The translations under genes were made by a program, and so were the position numbers. 64,000 bases of DNA from Megalonaias nervosa (taxonomy: Eukaryota; Mollusca; Bivalvia; Unionida; Unionidae): NCBI GenBank assembly GCA_016617855.1, contig JAECUM010028950.1:41711-105710 (forward strand). Direction: 5' to 3'. Positions 49,501 through 61,111 of the stretch are shown piece by piece. Every line of letters begins with the position of its first letter. Position 1 is the stretch's first letter. The notes beneath the pieces are model-generated. The model was not told the origin of the DNA. It saw only the letters and a program-made list of their open reading frames with translations, and searched no databases.

Positions 49501-52500
49501 ATAGTCACTATATAAGGCAGTATACTCAAAGGTTCAAATGGACAGCATCACAATGAGGGAGTACTATATCATGTACATCACTGCAAGATAGTACCACTAC
49601 AAGCCTGTATACTCAAAGGCTCAAATAGACAGCATTACAATGAGGGAGTACTATATCATGTATTTCATTATAAGACAGTCTCACTATAAGGCAGTATACT
49701 CAAGGGCTCAAATCGACAGCATTACAATGAGGGAGTACTATATCATGAACTTCATTATAAGAAAGTCTCATTATAAGGCAGTATACTCAAATGCTCACAT
49801 GGACAGCATTATAATGAGGGGGTACAGCATCATGTACTTCATTGTAAGATATTCTCATTATTAGACAGCACACTCAACAGCTCACATGGCAAGAATTACA
49901 ATGGTGAAGTACTTCAAGAGACTGATAACAATAAATTGCCTGGATGTTAATTTTTCATTAGAGTTAAATGTCCCTTATTGACCCTTATTGAATCCACAAA
50001 TGTAATGGCCAATACTGCCACATATTATCCATTCTTTTAAAAAAGAAAACTTTTTATATGTAAACTAAATTCACTATAAATGCAGCTTCCATGTAGAAAT
50101 GAACATTCAGAATTGGAGTTCCTTGAAAGGAATTGAAGCTCTATTGGCTAAAAAGAATGTGGACAGTGTTTCTTCCCTCCTTTATCTTCTTGAACTGCTG
50201 AATAATAAAATCATTTCAAGTATCCTTGCTAAACTTAAACATACTCAGTTTGGTTAACATTCATATTTTCTTTCATGTTGGAGCTAACACGTTCTTCACA
50301 ACAGAACTGCAGCTTATGCGTTGATGACAGCCTTCATTTCTAAAAGGCTGATGTGGAGAGGCTGCTCCCCTGACTCCCATGTGCCACGAACTGTAGTGAA
50401 GTTCAGCAACAGGTGGGCACCCCAACAGTACGTACTGGAATCTGTAAATACTGTTATTTCTGCTTGTGGCTTCTCCAGTGGGATCCCCATGGTTATCCAA
50501 CCTGGGTTGCACCACTGAGACAGGAAAGATCCTATCTTGGGCACGATCATGACTATGATCGAGTCAACTTGAAAAAGGGTGCCATTGTACTAGCAACATC
50601 ATTTGTAAGGGGTGCATAAAAAGATGGCCAATTAAGATCAAGTCCACCACTGAATAATCCAAGGAGCTGCAAGAACTCTCTTGCTCAAATCCAAGTCCTG
50701 TTGGAAATGGACTCAAGTTTGACGATCCTGATTATGTAAACACAAGGAAGCCATACCATATCCAAGCTGGCGATAAACTCATTACCTAGATGGACAAAAA
50801 GCTGGGATGGACGGAGGTTGGACCATTCCTAGATAACTAGAAAGCCTATATGATCTGGAAGTGAGAGAAGATCATTTCTGCCAGCAGAATAGAACTTACC
50901 ATGTTTCTGGAGGATGCTGTCCAGGTACACTGCCGTCATTGTAGATGAAGTTGACTGGAACAGGGTGACGATGCAAATCCATAACCTTAGCAAAAAACCA
51001 AGGGCTGATGTTGAGGCCAAAGGGTGGGATTTTTAACTGATAAACTGTGTTGCGGTAAGCAAAACATAAATTTCCATGACATGGGGTGGATAGGGACATG
51101 AAGATATGTTTTGGTCAGATTGAGACTGATGGTATACTCATCCCGTTTGATGGAGAGATAGGTTGAGCTCCATCTTGAATGTTGCTAAATGTATTGGTTG
51201 ATGAGAATCAGGTCGATGATGGGCCTCAACTTGCTGTTCACCTTCTGAATAGAACCCAGCAACTGTGGTTTTTGCACATTCTCCACTGCATGTTTTTCGA
51301 TGAGTGACCATATCTCCTGTTTAAGAATGTCATTTTTCTCCCAATCTGTGGGTATATCAGAGAAGAGGGGAGAGGAAGAAGGCAGAGGGGATTGGTTCAA
51401 TTGAATCCAAAGCCCCTCTGAAATTGCCTGGATCACCCAATTATTCTGAGGGAACAGGGTGATCCAGTGAGTCTGAAATTGCAGGATGGGGCTGCCCACA
51501 GGTAGACTTTCTGTGAGCAATGGGGATGGTAGGTCAATGTCTAGGGTTAGAAGGCATGAAGGGAGAGAAACTTGGTTTCTTGCTGCCTCAGTATGGTTGC
51601 CTAATAGCCTGGTTAGACTGTTGTCTCCTGGAACTGGGCTGGGGTCTATATTGCACATTTGACTAAATAGATTTCTTGTCCCTAGTCTGCTTATTGTGCC
51701 TACACAGTAGCAGCTAAATGGATGGATCTATCATTAGATCCCCATAAACCCTTGTTGACCCAACCATCTAAAAAAAGTCTTCATGCTTGGATGGTTGGAC
51801 AGCTGGTGATGGCAAGGCTCTATTGTGAAATGGATCTAATGAATCTGGTACAAACCCCATGAACCCAAACTTAAAGGTCCAAAGGACACGCTTGGACATG
51901 TGGGGGTGGAGGGGTGTACTTATGTCCACTGGGCAGCAAAGGTCCAAAGCACATGCTTGGACATGTGGGGGGTGGAGGGGTGTACTTACATCCACTGGGC
52001 AGCCTGAAATTGGGGGATGGGGTACACTCCCCCAGTGAGTTGGAAAAAGGTGTGGAAGCGAATGAGGAAAATAAAGGCAATATCTGACCTGATGTCATAA
52101 ACTGTGTCATCATTTCCTGAAACAGACTACACATCTGTTCAAAGGCTGATGGTTGTATCATCTGAACATTATTCGCTTCCACTGTTGCGGATGGCTGCAA
52201 GTGACGAACCCCCTGCGTCCCCTACAAAACTTGCAATGGAAGTTGACTTTGGATGTATACTGAGGATGTCAGCATTATTTTCCTTGACTTATTCCATCTT
52301 TCACTCCCTTCTGGACTACTGTAGCCCAGACCTCCTCTGTCCATGTATTATACATGCTGCATGGCACAGATGATGTACACTTGATACATATAATACAAGA
52401 ATCATGGTTTAATACTGGCTGCCATGTATAGCTTATCGTGTGCTGAAAAATGGCATTAAGCCCCACAACAACAACAACAAGTATCATGGTTGTTTTCCTT

Positions 52501-55500
52501 GCTTTGAACATTTTCCATTTCATGCATTTAGCTGACTTTTCTACTGAAACTTCACAAGAAGAGAAAACTATGCATAAGTTCAGGATGTTACTAATTTGAT
52601 AATACCATCCTGTTACTAACGGATTAAGTGAAAATAATGTCAGGCTAACTTGCCAATGACAAAGTTAGTTCAATGGTAGCATGTGTAACACGGTCTTAAA
52701 TAGACGAAGTCTGTAAAGGTGTAAAAAGTCACCCATATTTGAGAAAATATGTAAAAATAATGAATACAACATGTAAAAGAATGATTGTCCAACACAATAA
52801 ATCCAAATGTAAAGTTGAATGTTCCAGTTTTAATACAAAGATGGTTTAGATTGTTGGAGGTATAATGTACATTGTTACCAGTACACAGCAAAGTTTATAA
52901 ACTAGCAACACCTGGCAGAGGCAAGGGGAGGTAATGGACAAGAGTTATTGTCCTACGTCTACATGAGATGGAAAAAGACAATTTTTGTCTTTTAGTAGGA
53001 CTGGATTAAAAATGTTAACAGGCTTATAGCCCTAATGTTATTGTGATTGGCTAATGTACCTCAAGAAGAAAACAAAAGGATCAAGTGGGCCTGGCTAATG
53101 TATCAAGGAGAAAACAAAAGGATCAAGTGGGCCTGGCTAATGTATCTCAAGAACAAAACAAAAGGATCAAGTGGGCCTGGCTAATGTATCAAGGAGAAAA
53201 CAAAAGGATCAAGTGGGCCTGGCTAATGTATCAAGGAGAAAACAAAAGGATAAAGTGAACCTGATAATACTCACCTGGTTAGCTGACACTGTCAGATTCT
53301 GAATGCCAATTCAAGCATTTATTTAAACTGTTATAGGGAAAGAAAGCTTGGAGTACATAGTTGGTACAGAGTCTGTTAATGCTGACCAGATATACAGGAT
53401 TGCTCTCTGAGCATAAAAAGGACAAGTCATTTATACAACCAGAGTTGTCCCTTGGATCTCAAATATCCCTCTGGGGACTAGGGCATCATTCACAATAAGA
53501 AAACTGTTCACAGCTCCATCTTTAAAGTATATGCATTTACATTACAAAGAAGTTAATCTGTGCTTTCATCATGGATGCCCGGGTCTGTTCCTACCCACCT
53601 GTGACTCACTTCTGTTGTCATAACTTGTAAGCCAATCATATCCTCCATGTAGGAGCTGTTATGAATCAGTCGTTAAAGCAGACTTGTGACCAAAAGTTCC
53701 AAGTTATATTCTCACCATCTGATTGGCCCGATTTTCTCACTAAAATGCATAGATCTTGTTCATATTCAAACACATCCAAAATCATGATGACACAAGCTGA
53801 CGATCCAGGTCTGATCAAAACCTGATCTAAAATAAGGCCTCTTAGAATCTTCACAAGCTCAGCCAATCTGATGCAAGATCATCTCATTAATATGTGTTTG
53901 TGTCACTCATAATAAAACTCATCTGAGGTCATGAATAACCAATCTGATAAAAAGCTGATCCGAAACATGGCCTCCAGAGTGTTGAAAAACTCAACCAATC
54001 AGGTGCAAGATGATCTTGTCATTATATGTAGTTGTTGCCCACATGTTTCAGATGTCGATGATATAAACTATGTACCATAGCTATCAAAATCTTATGTGTT
54101 CACAAACTCAATCAGATGAAAGATCCCCTCATTGATATGTGTTGATGTCGTCCATAATCAAAACTGATCAAAGTTCTAGATGATATAAACTTAAATTCAG
54201 ATCAAAATCTGATTAAAAACAAATATGGCTCTGTGTTTACAAGCTCTGCCGATTATATGCATGATCACCTGATTAATATGTGCTGATACCGTGCTCGAAC
54301 TGATCTGGGATATTGATGACATAATATCGAAATATATAATTTGATTGAGGTCTTCATGATAAAAACTCAAATACCTAATCTGATCAGAAAATGGCCTCAA
54401 GAGTGTTCACAAGCTCAAGACAATTGTGTGAATTTTACTTGGCTATGGTTATCTTAAATGATAAATGGATATGATGAACAATTCTATATTTTGTGTTAAA
54501 AATTCTGGTATTACAAATAACTTCTAGATTTAATATCAATATGAAAAATTATGCTTTGCTAAGACCAAAATAAAAATCTTAAATGTAAACTGTACTACTG
54601 TATAATGCCACAATCTGGGTGTCTTTTGGGTTTCAGATCCCAAATAATTAAAAAGGCACAGTAGAGTTAGTAACAAACCCATATGCAAATTTACAAAATG
54701 GTCACAATATATTCAGGTAATACTAGTAACTTTGCCAGTAACACAGACCTTACATGCAAAGACAAATGGACAGAGTCTTTACTGTGATACAAGTTGTGCT
54801 GTCACACTTGTATGCAATAACTGCTAAGTGCATGATACATACATACTGTACTGACACCCAAGTATTATGACATGCATCATATTGAGACTAAGCTGGTGTT
54901 GCAAAGCCCTATTCTGTACAAGGTCCTTACCTTTCCTAAGCATAGCATTCCAGAACATCTGTTCTGATGGGTACACCCAGTTTTCATCTGTCCCAGCTTT
55001 AGGGATATTGGACACTACCCTGTTTGTTGGGAGGGGAAATGGCTGGTCAGGAGCTGGTCTCTGGTTGGGCGGGGGCATCTGGAAAGCAAGAAGCAGAATA
55101 AAGTGGGGTTTTTTTATATAAAAATCTCCACATTTTCAAAGAAATGTGGGGATAGTTTTATACAGTCCAGTTGACCAGAGGTATATAGGGTTGTACATAT
55201 CCTTGTATTACTGCTACAACATTAAAGCTAGACACATGAAACTGGGTAGACTTGGACCCTAGGTGTTAATACACCAGTGACTTTACCCTTGGGTCACAAC
55301 ATGTAAACTATTGAGATCTCAACCCTACGACCATGTATACACTTAATGGACATGAAAGACAGATTTATACACCCAACTGACATTGTCCCACAATCCATCC
55401 TTACCCTTCCCTAACCATGCCATGGGGTTTAGTCCCTGGGTTATAGCTAGGAAACTATCGAAACAAGGTTTATTCTAGGATATCATTATGTTTTTCAGAT

Positions 55501-58500
55501 GGCAGCCTGTATATTTCTCAAAGGTCAGAGAGGGAAAGTAGAGGGTCCTCGAGGCACAATAGCAGGGCAGATGTAATGAGTAAAAAAGCAATAAAACAAA
55601 CCACTTAGACATACAAAAAAGTTCCTTATTTCATAATATAAACAAAAAAAACCCATTCACTTGTCAGGAGTTTATACCCTTCGTTTAGTGTTTTCATAAT
55701 TAATTCACCCCACTCATAAATGTGATGTTTCTTTTATCTGACTATCTTGGAATGGTCTGATTAAATGCCAAGTTCTGAAAACTTGCACACACTGCGTTGT
55801 TTGGAAACATCATCTGTATTTATTAGACCTTGATGCTATGGTGCTTTCTGCCCAAGAGAGTAAGCAATCTCAGGCCCAATAATTATCAAATTCTCAAAGA
55901 CCAAGCCAGACTACTATGGTTCTTCCACCACAGTACTTTTTACATGGAATTCCATAAAACTTTATTTCAGCAAGATTTATTCCCTTCAGGCAATCTTCTG
56001 CAGAAAAAGGAAACATTTTCTACTTCATAAATAGATTGCTTTCAAAGATTTTGTATTACTGTTGTGAAAGGATTTTTCCCCTTGTTTTAATGAACTTTGA
56101 AAGTAGTGATTACATGTATTTCTTTCATATTAATGTAATGGCTACCACTGAAGCTGCTGTTGCTGTCTGTTTTTGGTACTCTTTTCTCTATTTTAAAGCT
56201 TGGTGTATGATATATGGTAAGCAGTATCACGTCACAAATGATAATGTTTTTGCTTGCATCTGATCAGAGCAATGGTTACCACATAAAGGACGTATTGAGG
56301 CTGCTCAGTGGTCAGGATACAGGCATGCTCATGAAAACCTCTTGGTGAGATCTGTTGAGCGACTTTTGAGAAATCACTCAAATGTTCATTTTATTTTACT
56401 AACAGGAACCACATCTGATGACATATCAGCACATTTGGTATAAAATTTCAAAGAACTTGATGCCAGAATTCTGTTTGTTAAATTTAGTTCAATTCTGTTT
56501 GGTGATTTTTGGGAAGAATCTATTTACAAAAATAAATAAAATTATAGCAACAGAATCCATATCTGATGATGGATGGGCATCATTTGCACAAACTGTAAGG
56601 GCCTTCATGCCCAAATAAGCCCTGTAAATACTGACTTGACTGACAAATCCTTTTGAAAAGCTGAATACAGAATGTGTCATACATGCCAAAGTCAAGATGA
56701 CACTCCTGATGCAGGGCCATGCCATGAGCTCAGTAGGTCCTATGGCATGATGAGTTAATAGTTCTTGAGTGTTGAATGCAGTGTAAAAGTGAATTTCATG
56801 ATGGTCAGTTTTGTATGGCACAGCAAATCTAGTTGGTTATTTAGTGCCAACGTAACTGTTGCAAAGTGCCTTACTTTACAGTACAGGGTACAGTACAGAA
56901 GCTGCCAACAGCTAATCTGATTGTACTATTTGAACCAGCATCCTCAAGGTCATGAGTGCTGCAAGAACCCACTGTGCCACTAGAGCTTCTGCCTCCATGA
57001 GTCATCTCATTCTGCATTCATGAGCCCACAGGGGTTGTAATAGTGGAGGTTTTACACTGTCACTTAAACTGATTTACTGGATGTAAGATTTGTATAATTT
57101 TCATTTAGGACTCAAGAGAAGTCCTTTAGTGGTAACTCCATGTTTATATTACCATATGAGTTCTAAAAAAGTCTGAGAGCTTGATGACCAGGGACCTCTA
57201 ATTTTCAGATCAGGCCCCCCCTGTATTCCAAGTGAGGCTCCTGTATGGCTTGTAAAAAATAAATCTAATTTACCTGAGGAAACTTTGATCGCGATGATGA
57301 TGAAATATGGAAATTAATTTTCAAGATGTTGAAAGTCTAGTAAATTAGAAGTATTTATCACCTTGAATTCCTCTAACCATTATGAAGATTGTTTACTTGT
57401 ACCTTTATCAAAAGCTGTAAACTTTGTGCACAAAGTGAAGCATGTGACCTATGAATGGGGAACAGATTGCCTGGGTTACCTATAGTGATCACAAGGTTTT
57501 AACATACATGTGATTTGACTGGAGGTAGGACAAAATACCATTCTGGATATTTATGTGCATTACAGAAACCAGCCAGTACCAGTTTAGTCATTACCGGACC
57601 CGTTCCAGCAGCCCCTGCAACTGGTGCAATAATGTGTGGCCATGTAATGGGATTAAGGCTAGCAAGCATAAACACCAAGCTGTCAATTGATTACTTTCAT
57701 GTTGTAATCTGGAGATTTTAATTCAAATGTGGGATTTTTTAAGTATCATAAGAAAAAAAAAGGGGATAAAATGTGGTCCATGGTGGTTTTTGAGTATCAG
57801 ATTAAATATCAGCTGTCCTTTGGTAGAAGTGAATAAAAAGGAAAGACTGCCTAAAAAATATGATTTCAGCAGAAACACTTAAGTATTGTGAATTTTTTAT
57901 GGTCTTGTTTAATTGCTATTCCACTGTTCAAAATGTTTAAAGTTAAAGTTTAATGAATAATAATTGTTCCTTGTTCACACTAATTAATGCAACAAGGTTA
58001 AACATATTAAGTGACACCTATGAGCAACATTAAAAGCATAAAGAGAAAATGTATAAAGCTTCAGATGCTAATAAATATAAACAATACTGATCCAATGAAT
58101 AAGGAGGACACTGAGAGAGCAATTAGACAATGGCTGACCTCAGGACCTGGAGGAAAACATTGCTTTATGTGAAGTGTTGTAGCTCAAGGTGAAATGTAGG
58201 CATACATCAAACCATCAAATAGCTGTTGTTGATATCAACTGCACCAACAAACAAACTCCTGCACATTCACAGGCATGTGTTTTGATAGCTGACTGACTAT
58301 TAACCTTTACGAGAGTAAGTTAGCAACTATCACTGCCCAATTTCCACAAGTTGTCCTTTGATGATAAAAATGTACAAACTTGTGTTTCAAAACCTAAACA
58401 ATAGTATGTAAATAGCAATTTGTGTTTTAAGATGAAAATCGGTAATCTGAACAATTTAACTGCTTCTTGTACATTATTTTCTTCATAAAATTTGTTTGAA

Positions 58501-61108
58501 ACCATATCATTGTGAAATATAGCAGCCGTCACTGTGTCTGGGAGGTACCTCTTTATTAGACTTTTTGTGAACCACTGGGCAAATATATTCAGGAAAATAT
58601 ACAATTCAGAGAAAGGAAAGTCTAAATATTATGTTATTAAAGCTTTTGCTTTAAAATGCAATTATGTAGTTCAGAAACACACTGGACGATGCTCCGTTGT
58701 GGATATATACGGTACAGACATTGTTTTAAACAAGTTTAGAAATCTTTTCAAGTGCCATTTCATAGTAAACTTAAAGTAAAAAAACATTCTTGATTACAGT
58801 TAGCTGATTAAACATTTTTACTAACTTGCAAATAAAATACTGTAATTTAGTTACTCAGTTAAAAGTCATTAAAATATATAGCTTTAATTGTTCTCTTGTA
58901 AAGTCATATTGCCAAAATACACTATGAATATGACAAATTTTATACACATATCAAATGTGTATGCATAAAACCAAAATGTTAAATACAAATATGCAAACTG
59001 GGAAATAGAGGGAATAATCAAATAAGAGACACACACATATATTGAATTTCTTGCTTTGCTCCCACTTCTCCCTGTTCAGCTCTCACTTCTGCCAGTTCTG
59101 TCCAAAAGGATTTCACTTCTCCCTAAAATTCAAGCCTAGCTTGACACCTGTAATATGATCGATTTTTTAAAATCTTTTCATAGATGAAGTATTGCAAGTG
59201 CACAAATAGTAAAAGAAAAAAATAATAGGGCAGTTTTAGCATATGGAAATTTGAGTCAGAGCTTGTGGAATTTGTGTCAGGGCTTGTTATTTTTTTAAAT
59301 CACCAGTCCAAGGTCTATGTGTAAAAAATATTTCTTTAAGCACTTAATATGCTCATGAGAAAAAGCAATAACAAAATTTTCAAAACTGCCACTGTGACTG
59401 CCATACTGGAAGTCCAAGTGGCACCATTTTAATTTAGGACCAACAAGACCTTGGCATGAATGTGTGTGTAAAGTTGCATGGTATTTTTCCATGTGGTTTA
59501 AGGAGGAGTAGCAATAACAAACTTGTGTTTTTTAGAGAGACCAACAATGGACAATAGGCCATCCCATAAGCTCTTCTGGTCTATAACCAGTAGAGCAAAA
59601 AAAACCCCCAAACAAACAAAATAAAAAACCAAAAAAAACCCAAAACAAGACTACCATGAATGGCATATCATACACCTGCCACATGCCTCTGTGTAGTCAC
59701 TGCTTTGGTTTGGTTGACTCTGGAGAGTAGTTACTAAGGTCTCAATGACCTCTACCTCTGGTCAATGTATATGGTCTTGAATTAAACTTACTGTGCAAAA
59801 ACCATTTATTTTCTTATTAGGCTTACCAGGACTCTCTATATTTTTTTGTTATCTTCAGTGCAAGTCATTAAAAAAGTTCAGTCAAAGAACTTACCATAAA
59901 TAAAAGTTATTCTGCAAAAGCCATTTTTCTTTTTGCCACAACGACCATGACCTTTGACTCACAAAATGAATAAACTTCTTATCTAACATGTAATTCACTC
60001 ACAACCTTTGGTGGAGGAACATGACAGAAATCTGATATTTTTGTGCAGGAACCACTCTTCTTTTAGTAAGTGACCTTGAATTTTGACTTCAGGATCAACA
60101 GGATTCTTCCACAAACCATATGCAAACCATCATCAAAATCTGGCAGCTGTAAATGATGGATAACTGGCATTACTGTGCAGAAATTAAATTGGTAACTGGT
60201 ATGCATGCAGATGGACATAAACCAATCTGCTTAATGCTGGGTGTATAAAAATAACCACAAAGGCCTGAAAATATGAAAATTTCATCTATATATGAATACA
60301 AATATACCAACAATATTTCATTTGTTTACCTCAAGTAAATCATGATATCAAGGTTTTTTTTCCAAAAGTGCATCAAGTTAACAAACACATATAAACTGAA
60401 AACTGCTGTAATGGCCCTTAAAAGCTGATTAGATTGTCTACTTATGACCATGTTTAAGAGTGTTTGAATTTCATAGCAGTAAGTCTACTAGTGTCTTTGC
60501 TACTGCACTAAAATGACAAGTGAATGTGGAGACACCTGGACAACAATGTGCACTCTTTCATTATTGCAGTGGGATCATATAAATTCGCATCAAACAGTGG
60601 TCAAAATATCTGATGTAATATTACAACTAATGATTCATTTAAAAGAAGAAAACAAAATCCCAATGGTTGCACTGAACACCTGCATCATTTCTATGATGTA
60701 CCTTCTCTTGTGATCAATTGGGTTTTACAAGTAAAAGTTAAAAAGCCAAACAAAAACTGCTGATGCCAACAGCTGTTTTTTTTCGATCTGCTAACGATGA
60801 TGATATACAAATACCATATTATCTGGGTTAATATCTGTGGGCTGAACTTGTCCCTGTCTCATTGGACATTCACTGCTGTATACATGGTGCTGTTGTTGTG
60901 ATGGTTGGCTATGCTGGACTGGACAATTGCCATCTGTGGCCATTTGCTTGTGATCAACTGGACATTTGCTACAGGCTGCTGGGCTTGTGCTCTGGGCCTG
61001 ATGCATAGGGCACTCGCTAGGGATTTTAGTGACATTAGAATTGATATCTAGATGTTGGCTGACCGGTGCTAGCTGAGGGGTGCTAGGTGAGGAACTTGAG
61101 TTGCCCAT
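46305..61108 (-). CDS. HCCS: Holocytochrome c-type heme lyase (five coding exons)
   Basis: Exons 61108-60815, 55078-54931, 49241-49121, 46977-46894 and 46590-46305 join in phase to 933 nt (310 residues plus stop). The product attaches heme covalently to the CXXCH motif of apocytochrome c in the mitochondrial intermembrane space, on the inner membrane. Diagnostic blocks are [66 protein letters not shown]-type [28 protein letters not shown] and [11 protein letters not shown]. His168 in IIKIHN corresponds to the heme-ligand His154 of human HCCS. Cys-Pro heme motifs lie at residues 33, 49, 62 and 81. The protein is longer than the human one (about 268 aa) at both ends. Introns are 5.7, 5.7, 2.1 and 0.3 kb. 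A candidate poly(A) signal (45281-45276) lies about 1 kb past the stop; none nearer was seen. Confidence 0.97.
46894..46977 (-). CDS. HCCS: HCCS exon 4
   Basis: An 84-nt exon encodes [20 protein letters not shown] and then ARIRNWLG with split codons on both sides. FGGKAK.(F/Y)SPRARIR.W.G is strongly conserved in HCCS. Two AG dinucleotides overlap at the acceptor; phase selects the one at 46979-46978. Confidence 0.96.
47285..47456. mobile_element. Nested-hairpin MITE, copy 5, with duplicated end
   Basis: The left terminus tagtcaagtccaactgcaaa occurs twice in tandem (47286 and 47309). The right end tttgcagttgggtttgacat is its complement. Internal hairpins are decayed. It lies about 300 bp from HCCS exon 4, in intron 3. 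Confidence 0.75.
47457..49120. other. HCCS intron 3, remaining sequence
   Basis: AT-rich. Two loosely related phrases (ctggaccactagtccgacat at 48740 and ctggaccactagtgcaatat at 48910) suggest an old tandem repeat of about 170 bp. No gene seen. Confidence 0.45.
49121..49241 (-). CDS. HCCS: HCCS exon 3, heme-ligand histidine
   Basis: The exon encodes [20 protein letters not shown], then [20 protein letters not shown] and a split Lys codon. The His of KIHNANN is the position of the axial heme ligand in human HCCS. The donor is gtaagag on the minus strand. An 87-bp minisatellite begins in the intron close to its acceptor. Confidence 0.96.
49349..49905. repeat. 87-bp minisatellite in HCCS intron 2
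   Basis: The phrase actcaaaggctcaaatggac recurs at about 49436, 49524, 49611, 49697, 49784 and 49871, a period of 86-88 bp. Units also share acaatgagggagtactatat and cattataagatagtctcact. A degraded unit extends left to within about 20 bp of the exon 3 acceptor. Confidence 0.92.
50314..50550 (-). pseudogene. DIRS-type RNase H fragment
   Basis: [20 protein letters not shown], then [14 protein letters not shown] and [20 protein letters not shown] match the FTDAS..GWGAHL and HIN.LE..AV blocks of DIRS-like RNase H. The catalytic Asp of FTD and the Glu of LLEM are kept. The frame ends shortly after. Confidence 0.8.
51185..51658 (-). pseudogene. DIRS-type pre-RT and RT N-terminal fragment
   Basis: A 157-codon open frame has the W-x(n)[11 protein letters not shown] and [20 protein letters not shown] blocks, then [13 protein letters not shown], equivalent to RPILDLR.LN.YL of the family. 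The RT palm continues in other frames down to about 50830. Confidence 0.75.
51870..52004. repeat. About 69-bp tandem duplication in the gag-like part
   Basis: Two units (aaaggtccaaaggacacgct... and aaaggtccaaagcacatgct...), each ending in ccactgggcagc, differ at a few positions. They code for a repeated PSG.KYTPPPP segment on the minus strand. Confidence 0.9.
52413..52482 (+). mobile_element. SINE family 1, 3' fragment
   Basis: tactggctgccatgtatagc, then tgtgctgaaaaatggcatta, and an ACAACAACAACAA tail. Only the last 70 bp of the element are present, as expected for a 5'-truncated insertion. Confidence 0.8.
53050..53256. repeat. 43-bp minisatellite, about five units
   Basis: Units of aaggagaaaacaaaaggatc, then aagtgggcctggctaatgta. 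Some carry ctcaagaa in place of caaggag. Low divergence implies recent expansion. Confidence 0.95.
53640..54430. repeat. Diverged tandem repeat, about 130-150-bp period
   Basis: Units share aatctgatcaaaacctgatc, atggcctccagagtgttcac, aagctcagccaatcagatgc and attaatatgtgttgatgtcg. About five units. Confidence 0.8.
54931..55078 (-). CDS. HCCS: HCCS exon 2 of coding sequence
   Basis: Acceptor tttccag and donor gtaagg bound the exon on the minus strand. It encodes [20 protein letters not shown] and, further on, [17 protein letters not shown] plus the first base of a Gly codon. The MPPPNQ and [12 protein letters not shown] blocks are hallmarks of mitochondrial heme lyases. Confidence 0.96.
55082..56830. 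other. HCCS intron 1, left part
   Basis: No gene seen. 56340-56610 resembles one unit of the 32160-33960 repeat (attctgtttggtgatttttg; catctgatgatggatgggca; aactgtaagggccttcatgc). Confidence 0.45.
56838..57000 (-). mobile_element. Possible tRNA-derived SINE (family 4)
   Basis: On the minus strand a tRNA-like head, GCTCTAGTGGCACAGTGGGT, is followed 40 bp later by a B-box-like GGTTCAAATAG. A single copy in the window, no duplication seen. Confidence 0.4.
57050..60780. other. HCCS intron 1, right part
   Basis: AT-rich. 59690-60130 has loosely repeated phrases (ttactgtgcaaaaaccattt; ttctgcaaaagccatttttc; tttttgtgcaggaaccactc) suggesting an old repeat of about 130-150 bp. 59114-59140 is one half of an inverted repeat pair with 63964-63991. 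Confidence 0.45.
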
Positions 61109-61111
61109 AAT
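60815..61111 (-). CDS. HCCS: HCCS exon with start codon, N-terminal Cys-Pro domain
   Basis: A splice acceptor (ctttcttgtag on the minus strand) precedes 61111, so at least one 5' UTR exon lies upstream. ATG is at 61108. The 98 residues start MGNSSSSPS, a Gly2/Ser6 pattern fitting N-myristoylation (inference), and hold [22 protein letters not shown] and SECPMRQ. The exon ends after INPDNM, before gtattt, in phase 0; the next exon opens with MPPPNQ as in other HCCS proteins. Reading through the donor gives only a short tail. Confidence 0.93.

Larger units (their letters stand above)
50273..52200 (-). mobile_element. Second DIRS-like retroelement remnant in HCCS intron 2
   Basis: On the minus strand, in family order: a Pro-rich gag-like region (52200-51770); a pre-RT segment with [18 protein letters not shown] and [14 protein letters not shown] with [33 protein letters not shown] and VYLDS; then RNase H with [14 protein letters not shown] and [11 protein letters not shown]. 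Frames shift between blocks and stops occur. The YLDD catalytic motif reads YLDS, so the copy is dead. It is truncated after RNase H near 50273; no recombinase seen. Confidence 0.8.

Noticed and set aside
50830..51100. Intact reverse transcriptase
   Set aside because: Conserved blocks are spread over different frames and the YLDD motif is YLDS.
57515..57721. Frame with [20 protein letters not shown] that looked protein-like
   Set aside because: A short stretch in HCCS intron 1 with no continuation, splice phase partner or family I recognise.
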